This document shows positions 8,434 through 16,501 of a stretch of 64,000 nt of DNA, in pieces. A program made the position numbers and the translations under genes. This DNA comes from Rhodococcus sp040643435 (GTDB lineage Bacteria > Actinomycetota > Actinomycetes > Mycobacteriales > Mycobacteriaceae). Location of the stretch: positions 51,276-115,275 of the forward strand of contig NZ_JBEYUH010000016.1 of assembly GCF_040643435.1 (NCBI RefSeq), written 5' to 3'. The notes under the pieces are model-generated. The model was not told the origin of the DNA. It saw only the letters and a program-made list of their open reading frames with translations, and searched no databases. The first letter of the stretch is position 1, and each line of letters starts with the position of its first letter.

Positions 8434-9903
8434 TTGACGCCCAAGATCGCCATCATCGGAGCAGGTCCCAGCGGACTCGCGCAGCTGCGCGCTTTCGAAG
8501 CAGCCCGAAGGGCCGGTCTGGAGCAGATCCCCGAGATCGTCTGCTACGAGAAGCAGCCCGACTGGGGTGGAATGTGGAACTACACCTGGCGTACAGGGCT
8601 CGACGAGAACAGTGAACCCGTCCACGGGAGCATGTACCGCTATCTGTGGTCCAACGGCCCGAAAGAATGCCTGGAATTCGCCGACTACTCGTTCGAGGAG
8701 CACTTCGGACGCCCTATCCCGTCGTACCCGCCGCGGGCGGTCCTGCTCGACTACATCATCGGCCGGGTCGAGAAGAGCGACGTGCGCAAGTACATCCGCT
8801 TCGGCACCGCGGTGCGATGGGTCGAGTGGTCGGACGACACGCAGAAGTTCACGGTGACGGTGATGGACCACAACCGCGGCGTCCTCGAATCCGACGAGTT
8901 CGACTACGTCGTCGTCGCGACGGGTCACTTCTCCACCCCGAACGTTCCCCACTTCGAGGGCCTCGACCACTTCCCCGGACGCGTGCTTCACGCCCACGAC
9001 TTCCGTGACGCACGCGAATTCACCGGTAAGCGACTGCTTCTCGTCGGCAGCAGTTACTCGGCAGAAGACATCGGAACGCAGTGCATCAAGTACGGCGCCG
9101 AGCAGGTCACATTCAGCTACCGCACCGCACCGATGGGCCACGACTGGCCCGGGCAGTTCTCCGAGGTGCCACTGCTCACGCACGTCGACGGCAAGATCGC
9201 CCATTTCGAGGACGGCAGCACGCGTGAGATCGACGCCATCGTGCTGTGCACGGGGTACCGGCACCACTACCCGTTTCTGCCCGACGAACTCACATTGCGC
9301 ACGAACAACCGGCTCTACCCGCGGGACATCTACAAGGGCATCTTCTTCCAGCGGAATCCGAAGCTGATGTACCTCGGCGCCCAGGATCAGTACTTCACGT
9401 TCAACATGTTCGACGCCCAGGCCTGGTACGCACGCGATTTCATGCTCGGCCGGGTCACCCTGCCCGACTTCGACGCCAGGGAGGAGGACATCGATCTCTG
9501 GCGGGCCCGGGAGGAGAAGCTGTCCTCGCCGATCAAGGAGATCGATTTCCAGGCCGCCTACATCCGAGATCTCATCGATCGCACCGACTACCCGGAATTC
9601 CACGTCGAACGCCAAGGCGAGGTGTTCAAGCAGTGGAAGAAGGACAAGAAGAACGACATCATGGGGTACCGCAACAAGAGCTACACCTCGACGTTGACGG
9701 GTACCCTCGCTCCGGCGCTGCCTGCCCCCTGGATGGAGATCCTCGACGACTCCCCCGAGTCCTTCCTGCGTCACGACTTCGCCGCTGCCTCCGACCCACG
9801 GGACGCCACCGGCGACGGCCGGACGCTCGATCGGGAGCGCGTCCGGGCCTCACGGTTCCCCGCCCGGCCGGCTGCGTCCCACATCGCCGCCGCCAAGGCC
9901 TGA
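8434..9903 (+). CDS. tmm: Trimethylamine monooxygenase-like FMO
   Basis: 489 aa flavin-containing monooxygenase. The FAD-binding GAGPSG is at 9-14, the FMO fingerprint is FPGRVLHAHDF and the NADPH site is GSSYSAED. Long segments (WNYTWRTGLDEN, YRYLWSNGPKECLEFADY, FNMFDAQAWYARD) match what I remember of bacterial trimethylamine monooxygenase (Tmm), which oxidises trimethylamine to its N-oxide in the cytosol. TTG start with CAGGAGCC Shine-Dalgarno. It stands alone, with no N-oxide demethylase or TMA/TMAO transporter nearby, so substrate could be another amine. A CRP-like site lies upstream. It is inserted between genes adjacent in M. tuberculosis (Rv2510c and Rv2511). Confidence 0.82.
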   Translation: MTPKIAIIGAGPSGLAQLRAFEAARRAGLEQIPEIVCYEKQPDWGGMWNYTWRTGLDENSEPVHGSMYRYLWSNGPKECLEFADYSFEEHFGRPIPSYPPRAVLLDYIIGRVEKSDVRKYIRFGTAVRWVEWSDDTQKFTVTVMDHNRGVLESDEFDYVVVATGHFSTPNVPHFEGLDHFPGRVLHAHDFRDAREFTGKRLLLVGSSYSAEDIGTQCIKYGAEQVTFSYRTAPMGHDWPGQFSEVPLLTHVDGKIAHFEDGSTREIDAIVLCTGYRHHYPFLPDELTLRTNNRLYPRDIYKGIFFQRNPKLMYLGAQDQYFTFNMFDAQAWYARDFMLGRVTLPDFDAREEDIDLWRAREEKLSSPIKEIDFQAAYIRDLIDRTDYPEFHVERQGEVFKQWKKDKKNDIMGYRNKSYTSTLTGTLAPALPAPWMEILDDSPESFLRHDFAAASDPRDATGDGRTLDRERVRASRFPARPAASHIAAAKA

Positions 9904-9973
9904 TGTCGCGTTTCGTCACCCGCTCGCGACGCCGCACCTCGTGAGTGCGGGCCGGATGGCTAGTCTGTCTGTC

Positions 9974-10573
9974 GTGCAGGACAAACTCGTATGGATCGAC
10001 TGTGAGATGACGGGGCTGCGTCTCGGCAGCGACAAATTGATCGAGATCGCGGCGCTGGTCACCGACAGTGATCTCAACGTGCTCGGTGAGGGCGTGGACA
10101 TCGTCATCCACGCGGATGACGACGCCCTCGCCGGCATGCCGGAAGTCGTGCAGCAGATGCACGAACGATCCGGGCTGACCGAGGAGGTGCGCCGCTCCAC
10201 CGTCAGCCTCGCCGAGGCGGAGAAGCAGGTCCTCACATACATCCGCGAGCACGTCCCCGAGGCCGGCACGGCCCCGCTGGCGGGCAATTCCATCGCGACC
10301 GACCGCGCGTTCATCACTCGCGACATGCCCGAACTCGACAACTACCTGCACTACCGCATGGTGGACGTCAGCTCGATCAAGGAGCTGTGCCGACGCTGGT
10401 ATCCGCGAATCTACTTCGGGCAACCGGAGAAGGGCCTGTCGCACCGGGCACTCGCGGACATCAAGGAGTCGATCCGGGAGCTGCGTTATTACCGACGCAC
10501 GGCTTTCGTGGCTCCGCCCGGTCCCACGCCGAACGAGCTCAGCGCGGTCGTCAAGGACTTGGGGTCGGCCTGA
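9974..10573 (+). CDS. orn: Oligoribonuclease
   Basis: 199 aa 3'-5' exoribonuclease that degrades di- to penta-ribonucleotides at the end of mRNA decay and linearised cyclic-dinucleotide breakdown. All DEDDh residues are visible: WIDCEMTG (Asp, Glu), NSIATDRAFI (Asp), and HRALADI (His, Asp). SSIKELCRRWYPRIY is diagnostic for Orn. The GTG at 9974 gives a protein starting like the M. tuberculosis enzyme, and TAGTCT ends seven bases before it, indicating a leaderless mRNA; the upstream in-frame ATGs would put the promoter inside the gene. tRNA-His follows. Confidence 0.95.
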   Translation: MQDKLVWIDCEMTGLRLGSDKLIEIAALVTDSDLNVLGEGVDIVIHADDDALAGMPEVVQQMHERSGLTEEVRRSTVSLAEAEKQVLTYIREHVPEAGTAPLAGNSIATDRAFITRDMPELDNYLHYRMVDVSSIKELCRRWYPRIYFGQPEKGLSHRALADIKESIRELRYYRRTAFVAPPGPTPNELSAVVKDLGSA

Positions 10574-10657
10574 CCAGCCGATTCGTCTTTTTCGTGATCG
10601 TCAGGCTAGTATCTGTACCGCAGGCGCAAGCGACCGAAGGTTGCCGGCGAATGCGAT

Positions 10658-10731
10658 GGTGAGTGTAGTTCAGTTGGTAGAGCACCAGGTTGTGATCCTG
10701 GCTGTCGCGGGTTCGAGTCCCGTCACTCACC
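10658..10731 (+). tRNA. tRNA-His (anticodon GTG)
   Basis: Cloverleaf with acceptor stem GTGAGTG paired to CACTCAC (10724-10730), D-arm GTTCAGTTGGTAGAGC, anticodon stem CCAGG/CCTGG around loop TTGTGAT (anticodon GTG), and T-arm with GTTCGAGTCC. The extra G at -1 (10658) facing the C discriminator at 10731 is the tRNA-His identity feature. CCA is not encoded. A strong terminator follows. Confidence 0.97.
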
Positions 10732-10739
10732 CCGAAGGA

Positions 10740-10775
10740 ATGCCCCTGACCAGTAGAAGTACTGGCCAGGGGCAT
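10740..10775 (+). terminator. Rho-independent terminator after tRNA-His
   Basis: Stem ATGCCCCTG-A-CCAGTA and TACTGG-C-CAGGGGCAT around the loop GAAG, with one internal mismatch, followed by TTCTT. It begins nine bases after the tRNA-His 3' end and separates it from the membrane-protein gene at 10847. Confidence 0.85.
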
Positions 10776-10846
10776 TCTTCGTTCCACGCCATGCCCGCGT
10801 GAGGACGTCCTGTTGCCGGAAGCTTTTGGCCCCGTAGCGTTCGGGT

Positions 10847-11209
10847 ATGCAAGACGAGACAGCACAGAGCATGCGGACCTCGGCGATCGTCGCAGTTCTC
10901 TCGGGACCGGTGGCCGCCGGAGTGACGGCTTCGGTGTGGCAGTTTCCGGTCGTCATGGTGGGTAACACCGGAGGAACACTCGGCGCTGTGTTCGGAGCAA
11001 TCTTCTCGATGTTCGTATTCATGACGATCTTCTCGTTCCTCGGCGGAGCTGTTGCTGTCGCTCTGGTCGGGGCCGGGGCGGGTTACCTGGTGCGAGGACG
11101 ATCCGTGAAGGCGCACGCCCTCGCCGGCCTCGCAGGGGGCGCCCTGGCAGCGCTGGTCGTGGCCGTCGCGGGCGCCTTTCTCGGCGCCGACGCGATATCG
11201 ACGGATTGA
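10847..11209 (+). CDS. Hypothetical small membrane protein
   Basis: 120 aa protein of unknown function. Three or four hydrophobic segments are visible (about 12-34, 40-60, 62-82 and 92-115), rich in Gly, Ala and Val with small-residue spacing, so it is an integral membrane protein. No catalytic motif is seen. The ATG start is supported by TAGCGT six bases upstream, giving a leaderless transcript of its own after the tRNA-His terminator. It converges on the secreted lipase gene. I do not recognise the family. Confidence 0.7.
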   Translation: MQDETAQSMRTSAIVAVLSGPVAAGVTASVWQFPVVMVGNTGGTLGAVFGAIFSMFVFMTIFSFLGGAVAVALVGAGAGYLVRGRSVKAHALAGLAGGALAALVVAVAGAFLGADAISTD

Positions 11210-11279
11210 CGACGAACAGACTCCTGCAGCACAGGCCCTCGAGCGGATTTCCGAGCGGCGCTTTCTCGTTCCCGGTCCG

Positions 11280-12425
11280 CTACTCGAACCGGCGCATCAC
11301 GAAGGCCGTCGCGTCCGCCATCGAGTGTCGCATCGTGGTGAGGTGTCCGGCCGTGTAGACCCGGTAGTCGACATCCACCCCCGCGGCCTTCATGTCCGCC
11401 GCCAGCGCAGCAGACAACGGAATCGGCACCATCGCGTCGTCCACGCCGTGCGCGAGGAATACCGGCCGGTCGTATCCGGTCGCCGGGACGGCGAGATAGT
11501 CCGAGAGCAGGGCGGGCATGGGGTCGGCGGCCAACGGGCGCGCGAGCAGTTCCCCGACCGCGACCTCCCGCACCGACTCGTCGAGGTCGACGTAGCACAT
11601 CCCTTCGGCCCGATCGACGACTTCCCGGCCGACCGGCGTCAGATAACCCTCGACGTCGACCTCGGGGTAGGCATCGCGGAGCCCCGCGAAGATGTACGCG
11701 CTGAAACTCACCAGGCCCTGCAGACCGGGATCGGGAAAACCCGGCACGCCGATCAGGAATGCCCGCTCGAGGTTCGCCGGTGCGCCCGTCGCAACAGTTC
11801 CGCGGAAATCCAGTTCGGGTGCCCGCGAGGTCGCGATCGCGCCGGTGTGCAGCGCGGCATGTCCCCCCTGCGACTGTCCGATCACCATCCACCGCTCCGA
11901 CAGCGGTGCTCCGGTGGCTCGGGCGGCACGGACGATGTCGACGACACTGTTCGCAGCGCTGGGTCCGTCGAGATATCGATGAAGCCCCTCCGAGCCGAGC
12001 CCCGGATAGTCCGCGGACACGACTGCGTAACCGGAATCGAGCCAGTGCCGCAGGTAGGTCCGTTCCAGATCCGAACGCGCAGTGCGGGTCGTAAGTGCGC
12101 AGTCGTCCCCCAGACCGGTCGTTCCGTGCGCCCATGCGAGGACGGGCCAGCCTCCCTCGGGCGCTTCACCGGAGGGAAGGAAAAGTGCGCCGGTGGCGAC
12201 GGTGGGCTCTCCCGACCGCCACGCGGTGCGATATTCGAGCTTCGTGGCGGCAACCGCCCCCGGCACCGACAACTCGTCGGGCAGTGGCTGCTGCGAGACG
12301 ATCGCTCCAGGAAGCTCCGCACCCGTCGACTCGGCAGGCGCGGCCACGCCCCCGGCAGGTAACAGTGCCGCGAACAGTACGGCGCCGCAGCACGACAGAC
12401 TCGACCACCGCGCACGAGCGGACAC
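11280..12425 (-). CDS. Secreted lipase (LIP family)
   Basis: 381 aa exported alpha/beta hydrolase. An N-terminal signal peptide ends near residue 28 (GGVAA). The AWAHGTTG segment, the nucleophile elbow GQSQGGHAA, the acid in HGVDDAMVP and the terminal His in TAGHLTTM follow the order of secretory LIP-family lipases (Candida-type, PF03583), common in Rhodococcus and Nocardia. It probably hydrolyses acylglycerols or cell-wall esters outside the membrane. GTG start with AGGGGG five bases upstream. The L,D-transpeptidase gene ends 17 bases upstream on the same strand, so the two exported enzymes are probably one operon. The in-frame extension to 13337 lies inside that gene and is rejected. Confidence 0.85.
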   Translation of the reverse strand: MSARARWSSLSCCGAVLFAALLPAGGVAAPAESTGAELPGAIVSQQPLPDELSVPGAVAATKLEYRTAWRSGEPTVATGALFLPSGEAPEGGWPVLAWAHGTTGLGDDCALTTRTARSDLERTYLRHWLDSGYAVVSADYPGLGSEGLHRYLDGPSAANSVVDIVRAARATGAPLSERWMVIGQSQGGHAALHTGAIATSRAPELDFRGTVATGAPANLERAFLIGVPGFPDPGLQGLVSFSAYIFAGLRDAYPEVDVEGYLTPVGREVVDRAEGMCYVDLDESVREVAVGELLARPLAADPMPALLSDYLAVPATGYDRPVFLAHGVDDAMVPIPLSAALAADMKAAGVDVDYRVYTAGHLTTMRHSMADATAFVMRRFE

Positions 12426-12442
12426 TGCACCCCCTCTACGGG

Positions 12443-13657
12443 TCACGCCGAAGCGTTGCCGGCCTTCCACGTCGACCACGGAATGTTCCAGTCGCCGAGT
12501 CCGTCCGTGCCGGAGAGAGTGCCGCCGACGGTGTTCCGGACCACGACGATGTCGCCGCGCTTGGTGTTGTCGAAGATCCACTTGGCGTTGGCCGGACTCA
12601 GGTTCAGGCAACCGTGGCTGACGTTGCGGACCCCTTGGTCGCCGAGCGACCAGGGCGCGGAGTGGAAGAAGATGCCGCTGTAGGACATGCGCACCGCCCA
12701 GTCCACCGGGGTGCGGTAACCCTCGGCGGAATCGGCCGGAACGCCGTAGGTCGACGAGTCCATGATCAGGTTCTCGAACCGGTCGCCGATGATGTAGACG
12801 CCGTTGGGAGTGGGGGTGTCGTCCTTGCCGAAGGAGGTCGGCATCGTGATCACGTCGGCGCCGTTGCGGTTGACGGTGACCTGCTTGGTCACGTCGTCCG
12901 CCGTGATGATCACCGCATCGCCGACGGTGAAGGACGAACGGACGTCGGACTGACCGAACAGGCCGTCGCCGAGATCCTTGCCGTAGACGTTCACATCGAC
13001 GGTTACCGCGGTGCCGGGGGCCCAGTAGTTCTCCGGCCGCCACCGCACCTCGCGGTTGTTGACCCAGAAGAATGCGCCTTCGACCGGCGGGGTGGTCGTG
13101 ATGGCGATGGCCGCCTCGGCCGCGAGACGATCCGGGATGTCCTCGTCGAACTGCACCGCGATGGGCTGGCCGATACCGACCACCGATCCCTCGCTGGGCA
13201 GCACATAGGGCTGGGTGAGATTCGCCGGCGACGAGGTGGTGAACGATGCCACCGAAGTGCTCGCACCGCCCAGCCCGTACGCAACGGTCTCGAGCGTGTA
13301 GGAGCGGTTGTAACCGAGCGGCTGAGTGTTCACCCACGTGCTTCCGTCAGGGGCGAGTTCGCCTTCCACCGGCTTCCCGTCGGGATTGAGCAAGGTCACC
13401 GAGTCGAGCTTGCCGTTGAGGACCGAGACCGTGACGGGGTCGATCGGCGAGAAACCGACGGTGTCGTCGGCCACACTCGACGTCACCGAGGGCTTGATCA
13501 GGGCGGCCACAGGGTTCGAGTCGATTGGAACCTCCTCGGCCCCCGTACCCGACTCGCCTGCGCATCCGGTGACGAACGCCACAAGGCCGACGACGGCCAT
13601 CCCGAGCGTCCCCCGGACGCGGCGGCTCCGGCGGTTCGTCGCACTCACTTCCGTCAC
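12443..13657 (-). CDS. ldtB: L,D-transpeptidase lipoprotein (LdtB type)
   Basis: 404 aa cell-wall enzyme forming 3-3 cross-links in peptidoglycan, outside the membrane. It has an N-terminal hydrophobic helix with lipobox VTGC, then two Ig-like domains, then a YkuD catalytic domain with FFHS and SHGCLNL; Cys350 is the nucleophile, the residue acylated by carbapenems. A C-terminal subdomain follows. Size and architecture match M. tuberculosis Rv2518c (408 aa). The GTG at 13657 is chosen because GGAG lies seven bases upstream; GTG at 13663 is an alternative, and the longer frame to 13789 adds Cys/Arg-rich sequence before the signal. The lipase gene follows in the same operon. Confidence 0.92.
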   Translation of the reverse strand: MTEVSATNRRSRRVRGTLGMAVVGLVAFVTGCAGESGTGAEEVPIDSNPVAALIKPSVTSSVADDTVGFSPIDPVTVSVLNGKLDSVTLLNPDGKPVEGELAPDGSTWVNTQPLGYNRSYTLETVAYGLGGASTSVASFTTSSPANLTQPYVLPSEGSVVGIGQPIAVQFDEDIPDRLAAEAAIAITTTPPVEGAFFWVNNREVRWRPENYWAPGTAVTVDVNVYGKDLGDGLFGQSDVRSSFTVGDAVIITADDVTKQVTVNRNGADVITMPTSFGKDDTPTPNGVYIIGDRFENLIMDSSTYGVPADSAEGYRTPVDWAVRMSYSGIFFHSAPWSLGDQGVRNVSHGCLNLSPANAKWIFDNTKRGDIVVVRNTVGGTLSGTDGLGDWNIPWSTWKAGNASA

Positions 13658-13850
13658 TCTCACTCTCCGATCACGCCTCCCCCGAAGGCATCGAAAACGC
13701 ACGTCACAACGCAGAACATAATGATGCCAGTCGCTCCTGCAACAGACGCGACACAATTCCCCCGTAGACCCATAACGTTCGAATGACAATCGCGCCGACG
13801 CCCCGCAACGTTACGGCCGAACAGCAAGGAAATCACGCTGACCAGGCGAT

Positions 13851-13879
13851 TTGGCGCGTCGCGAGACGATGTGTAATGT
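13851..13879 (+). promoter_or_regulatory. Promoter of tRNA-Lys
   Basis: TTGGCG and TAATGT are separated by exactly 17 bases, close to the sigma-70/SigA consensus, with the predicted start about 35 bases before the tRNA-Lys 5' end. Best sigma-70-like promoter I can see in the window. Confidence 0.7.
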
Positions 13880-13921
13880 TCTCCTCGTCGCCGGGACAAC
13901 GGCCCGGAGACAAAACGCCAA

Positions 13922-13994
<73 letters not shown>

Positions 13995-14000
13995 CAACAC

Positions 14001-14034
14001 GAAGGCCGGATACCGGAAACGGTATCCGGCCTTC
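14001..14034 (+). terminator. Terminator after tRNA-Lys
   Basis: Perfect 15-base arms (GAAGGCCGGATACCG and its complement) around GAAA, followed by GTTGTT. Starts seven bases after the tRNA. It may also serve as the end point for the DUF3618 gene arriving on the other strand. Confidence 0.88.
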
Positions 14035-14138
14035 GTTGTTCGTGACCCTCGGCCGTGCTTACCCGGCCGCCCCTGAAACGGGCAAGGCACCCGCGCCGAG
14101 TTCGGCGGGGTGCCCTGTGAAAGCAGTAGGCCCGGAGA

Positions 14139-14363
14139 TCAGCGCAGGACTCTGCGCAGCACCAGCAACCCGACCACTGCGCCGGCCGCGATCATCGCGT
14201 ACCTCTTCACCTGCGGCTGGTTCACCTTCGCGACGATGGTCTGCTTCGTGCTCGCCACCAGATTCTTCGGGTTGGCTCGGACGCTCAGTTCGTCGAGTGT
14301 GCTCGCGAGCTGGTTACGGGCCTTCTCGATCTCCCGCTCGATGTCCTCGGTATCCCTACCCAC
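14139..14363 (-). CDS. DUF3618 small membrane protein (Rv2520c-like)
   Basis: 74 aa protein. The N-terminal half is a charged helix starting GRDTEDIEREIEKARNQLA, the hallmark of DUF3618; this is followed by PKNLV and one C-terminal transmembrane helix (about 52-70) ending in Arg residues. Function is unknown; the family occurs across mycobacteria and streptomycetes. The GTG at 14363 has GGAGGACAC directly upstream (ideal Shine-Dalgarno); the longer frame to 14432 has no such support. It is divergent from bcp, as Rv2520c is from Rv2521. Confidence 0.85.
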   Translation of the reverse strand: MGRDTEDIEREIEKARNQLASTLDELSVRANPKNLVASTKQTIVAKVNQPQVKRYAMIAAGAVVGLLVLRRVLR

Positions 14364-14452
14364 GTGTCCTCCAGAAGGTCGCTGCAGTGTGCTGCGACCA
14401 CGGTAATGGACGCACGCCGGGAATGGCTGCACGGTCTACTACTGTCGCCATC

Positions 14453-14926
14453 ATGACGGAGAACAGCAGACTCGCCCCCGGCGATCCCGCCCCCGACTTC
14501 ACGCTTCCGGACGCCGACGGCAACGACGTCTCGTTGTCGGACTATCGCGGCCGCAAGGTCATCGTGTACTTCTACCCGGCTGCGAGCACCCCGGGCTGCA
14601 CGAAGCAGGCCTGCGACTTCCGTGACAGTCTGGCGGAACTGAACGAGGCAAGCCTCGACGTGATCGGAATCTCCCCCGACAAGCCCGCGAAGCTCGCGAA
14701 GTTCCGAGACTCCGAACAGCTCACCTTCCCGCTGTTGTCGGATCCGGACAAGAGTGTCCTCGAGGCATGGGGAGCCTTCGGCGAGAAGAAGATGTACGGC
14801 AAGACCGTCACCGGAGTCATCCGCTCGACCTTCCTCGTCGATGAGGACGGAAAGATCGAGGTCGCGCAGTACAACGTCCGCGCGACCGGGCACGTGGCGA
14901 AGCTGCGTCGCGACCTGTCGGTCTGA
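14453..14926 (+). CDS. bcp: Thiol peroxidase Bcp (peroxiredoxin Q)
   Basis: 157 aa thioredoxin-fold peroxidase that reduces hydrogen peroxide and alkyl hydroperoxides in the cytosol using thioredoxin. DFTLPDADG starts the fold; the peroxidatic Cys is Cys49 in STPGCTKQACDF, with Cys54 as the probable resolving Cys, as in E. coli Bcp. The GKTVTGVIRSTFLVD segment is typical. Chosen ATG is preceded by TACTGT seven bases upstream, indicating a leaderless transcript; upstream in-frame sequence to 14036 overlaps the tRNA terminator and DUF3618 and is not coding. Corresponds to Rv2521 in position and sequence. Confidence 0.93.
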   Translation: MTENSRLAPGDPAPDFTLPDADGNDVSLSDYRGRKVIVYFYPAASTPGCTKQACDFRDSLAELNEASLDVIGISPDKPAKLAKFRDSEQLTFPLLSDPDKSVLEAWGAFGEKKMYGKTVTGVIRSTFLVDEDGKIEVAQYNVRATGHVAKLRRDLSV

Positions 14927-14934
14927 CCGGAGCG

Positions 14935-16305
14935 CTATCGCGGCGCGAGCGAGATCAGCAACAGCGCTTCCGCCACGGCGAGATTCTCGATTTCGGTCGG
15001 GTCGACGCTCTCGTTGGGTGCGTGGATGACGCAGCGCGGTTCCTCGACGCCGATGAGGGCGATCTCGGCTCGCGGCACGGCACGGTGCAGTGCCGTGCAC
15101 AGCGGGATCGAGCCGCCCTGCCCGGCGGTACCGACCTCTCGGCCGTAGGCGGCCTCGAGGGCGGCGCGCAGCGCGGCGTAGCCGGGGCCGTCGGTCGACG
15201 CGCGGAAGGGTTCGCCGAGCACATCGCGTTCGATGCGCAGGTGCGCTCCCCACGGCACATGCGCCTCGAGGTGCGCTACGAGTGCGTCCTGTGCGGTGCG
15301 TGCATCGACCCCGGGCGGCACGCGCAGGTTCAGCCGCGCAGCCGCCCGGGGCACGACGGCCGCCGCCGATCCGACGACGGGCGGAGCATCGATCCCGAGC
15401 ACGGTGAGCGCGGGCCGTGCCCACACGGCGTCTGCCACACTGCCGGAGGTCGGCAGCGAGACCCCGTCGAGGACACCGGCGTCGGCGCGGAAGCGGTCCT
15501 CGGGGTACGGCACGCCGTCCCATCGGGCGGTGCAGTCGAGTCCGTCGACAACCGTGTTGCCGTGCTCGTCACGCAATGTGCCCAGCAGGTGTACGAGCGC
15601 GGCGAGCGCATCCGGGGCCGCTCCCCCGTACATTCCGGAGTGGACTTCACCCTTCAACGTCTCGACGTGGACGTCGACGTTCGCGATCCCCCGCAGCGTC
15701 GTAGTGAGGGTGGGCTGCCCGACTGCGGCGTTGCCACTGTCGCCGATGACGATGAGATCGGCGTCGAACAACTCGGGACGCTCTGCCACCAGATGGTCGA
15801 GTCCCGCGCCGCCCATCTCTTCCGACCCCTCGATCACGATGCGAACCCCGACGGGTAGCGGCCCGTCCTCGCGGAGGGCTCGGAGCGCGAGCAGGTGCAT
15901 GACGACGTTGCCCTTGCAGTCGGCGGCGCCGCGTCCGTACCAGCGGCCGTCGCGTTCGGTGAGGGTGAAGGGCGGACTGTGCCAGAGCGATTCGTCACCC
16001 GGCGGTTGGACGTCGTAGTGGCTGTAGAACAGAACGGTGGGGGCACCTGCCGGCGCCGGGGTGTGCCCCAGCACGGCAAGTGAGCCGTCCGAGGTCTCGA
16101 TCGTCTCGACATTCTCGATTCCTGCCGCGGCGAAGGCATCTCGCACCCAGTTCGCAGCACCGACACATTCCTCGGCCGGGAACTGCCGTGGATCCGCGAC
16201 GGAGCGGAAGGCCACGAGGCGAGCGAGTTCGTCCCGAGCTGCCGGCATCGCCGCCCGGATCCACTCCCGGATGTCGTGTGTTCGGGCCGTGCCTGTCGAT
16301 GTCAT
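14935..16305 (-). CDS. M20 family dipeptidase (Rv2522c-like)
   Basis: 456 aa zinc metallopeptidase of the M20 family, probably cytosolic. Motifs in order: YSHYDVQPP (metal His and catalytic Asp, about 89-97), RGAADCKGN (bridging Asp), EGSEEMG (catalytic Glu and metal Glu), a dimerisation domain from about 205, and a C-terminal IHAPNE segment with the last metal His. This is the carnosinase/PepV-like dipeptidase group. The ATG at 16305 has GGAGGACAGA upstream; upstream in-frame sequence is not needed. It converges with bcp (8 bases apart) and is divergent from the TetR gene at 16502. Equivalent of Rv2522c by position. Confidence 0.9.
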   Translation of the reverse strand: MTSTGTARTHDIREWIRAAMPAARDELARLVAFRSVADPRQFPAEECVGAANWVRDAFAAAGIENVETIETSDGSLAVLGHTPAPAGAPTVLFYSHYDVQPPGDESLWHSPPFTLTERDGRWYGRGAADCKGNVVMHLLALRALREDGPLPVGVRIVIEGSEEMGGAGLDHLVAERPELFDADLIVIGDSGNAAVGQPTLTTTLRGIANVDVHVETLKGEVHSGMYGGAAPDALAALVHLLGTLRDEHGNTVVDGLDCTARWDGVPYPEDRFRADAGVLDGVSLPTSGSVADAVWARPALTVLGIDAPPVVGSAAAVVPRAAARLNLRVPPGVDARTAQDALVAHLEAHVPWGAHLRIERDVLGEPFRASTDGPGYAALRAALEAAYGREVGTAGQGGSIPLCTALHRAVPRAEIALIGVEEPRCVIHAPNESVDPTEIENLAVAEALLLISLAPR

Positions 16306-16501
16306 GTTCTGTCCTCCGCACGTCGGATGAGTACGTCGTTCCGGCCGGCAGTCGCCCAGACCGAATCGGAAGTCCCGTTCGTGCCACACGGCCGCATCGT
16401 CGAGGTCGGTCTCGTCGACGCGGAGCCCGCTGCACGATGTATGACACTCGGACTCACAGCAAGTATTCGGCAATGACATGCCGTGCGGCTAGCCTGGGGC
16501 C

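Noticed and set aside
8278..9774. 498-codon minus-strand frame opposite the Tmm-like gene
   Set aside because: Antisense shadow; the plus strand encodes all FMO motifs.
12095..13786. 563-codon plus-strand frame opposite ldtB
   Set aside because: Mirror of a well-supported L,D-transpeptidase; composition is typical of an antisense frame.
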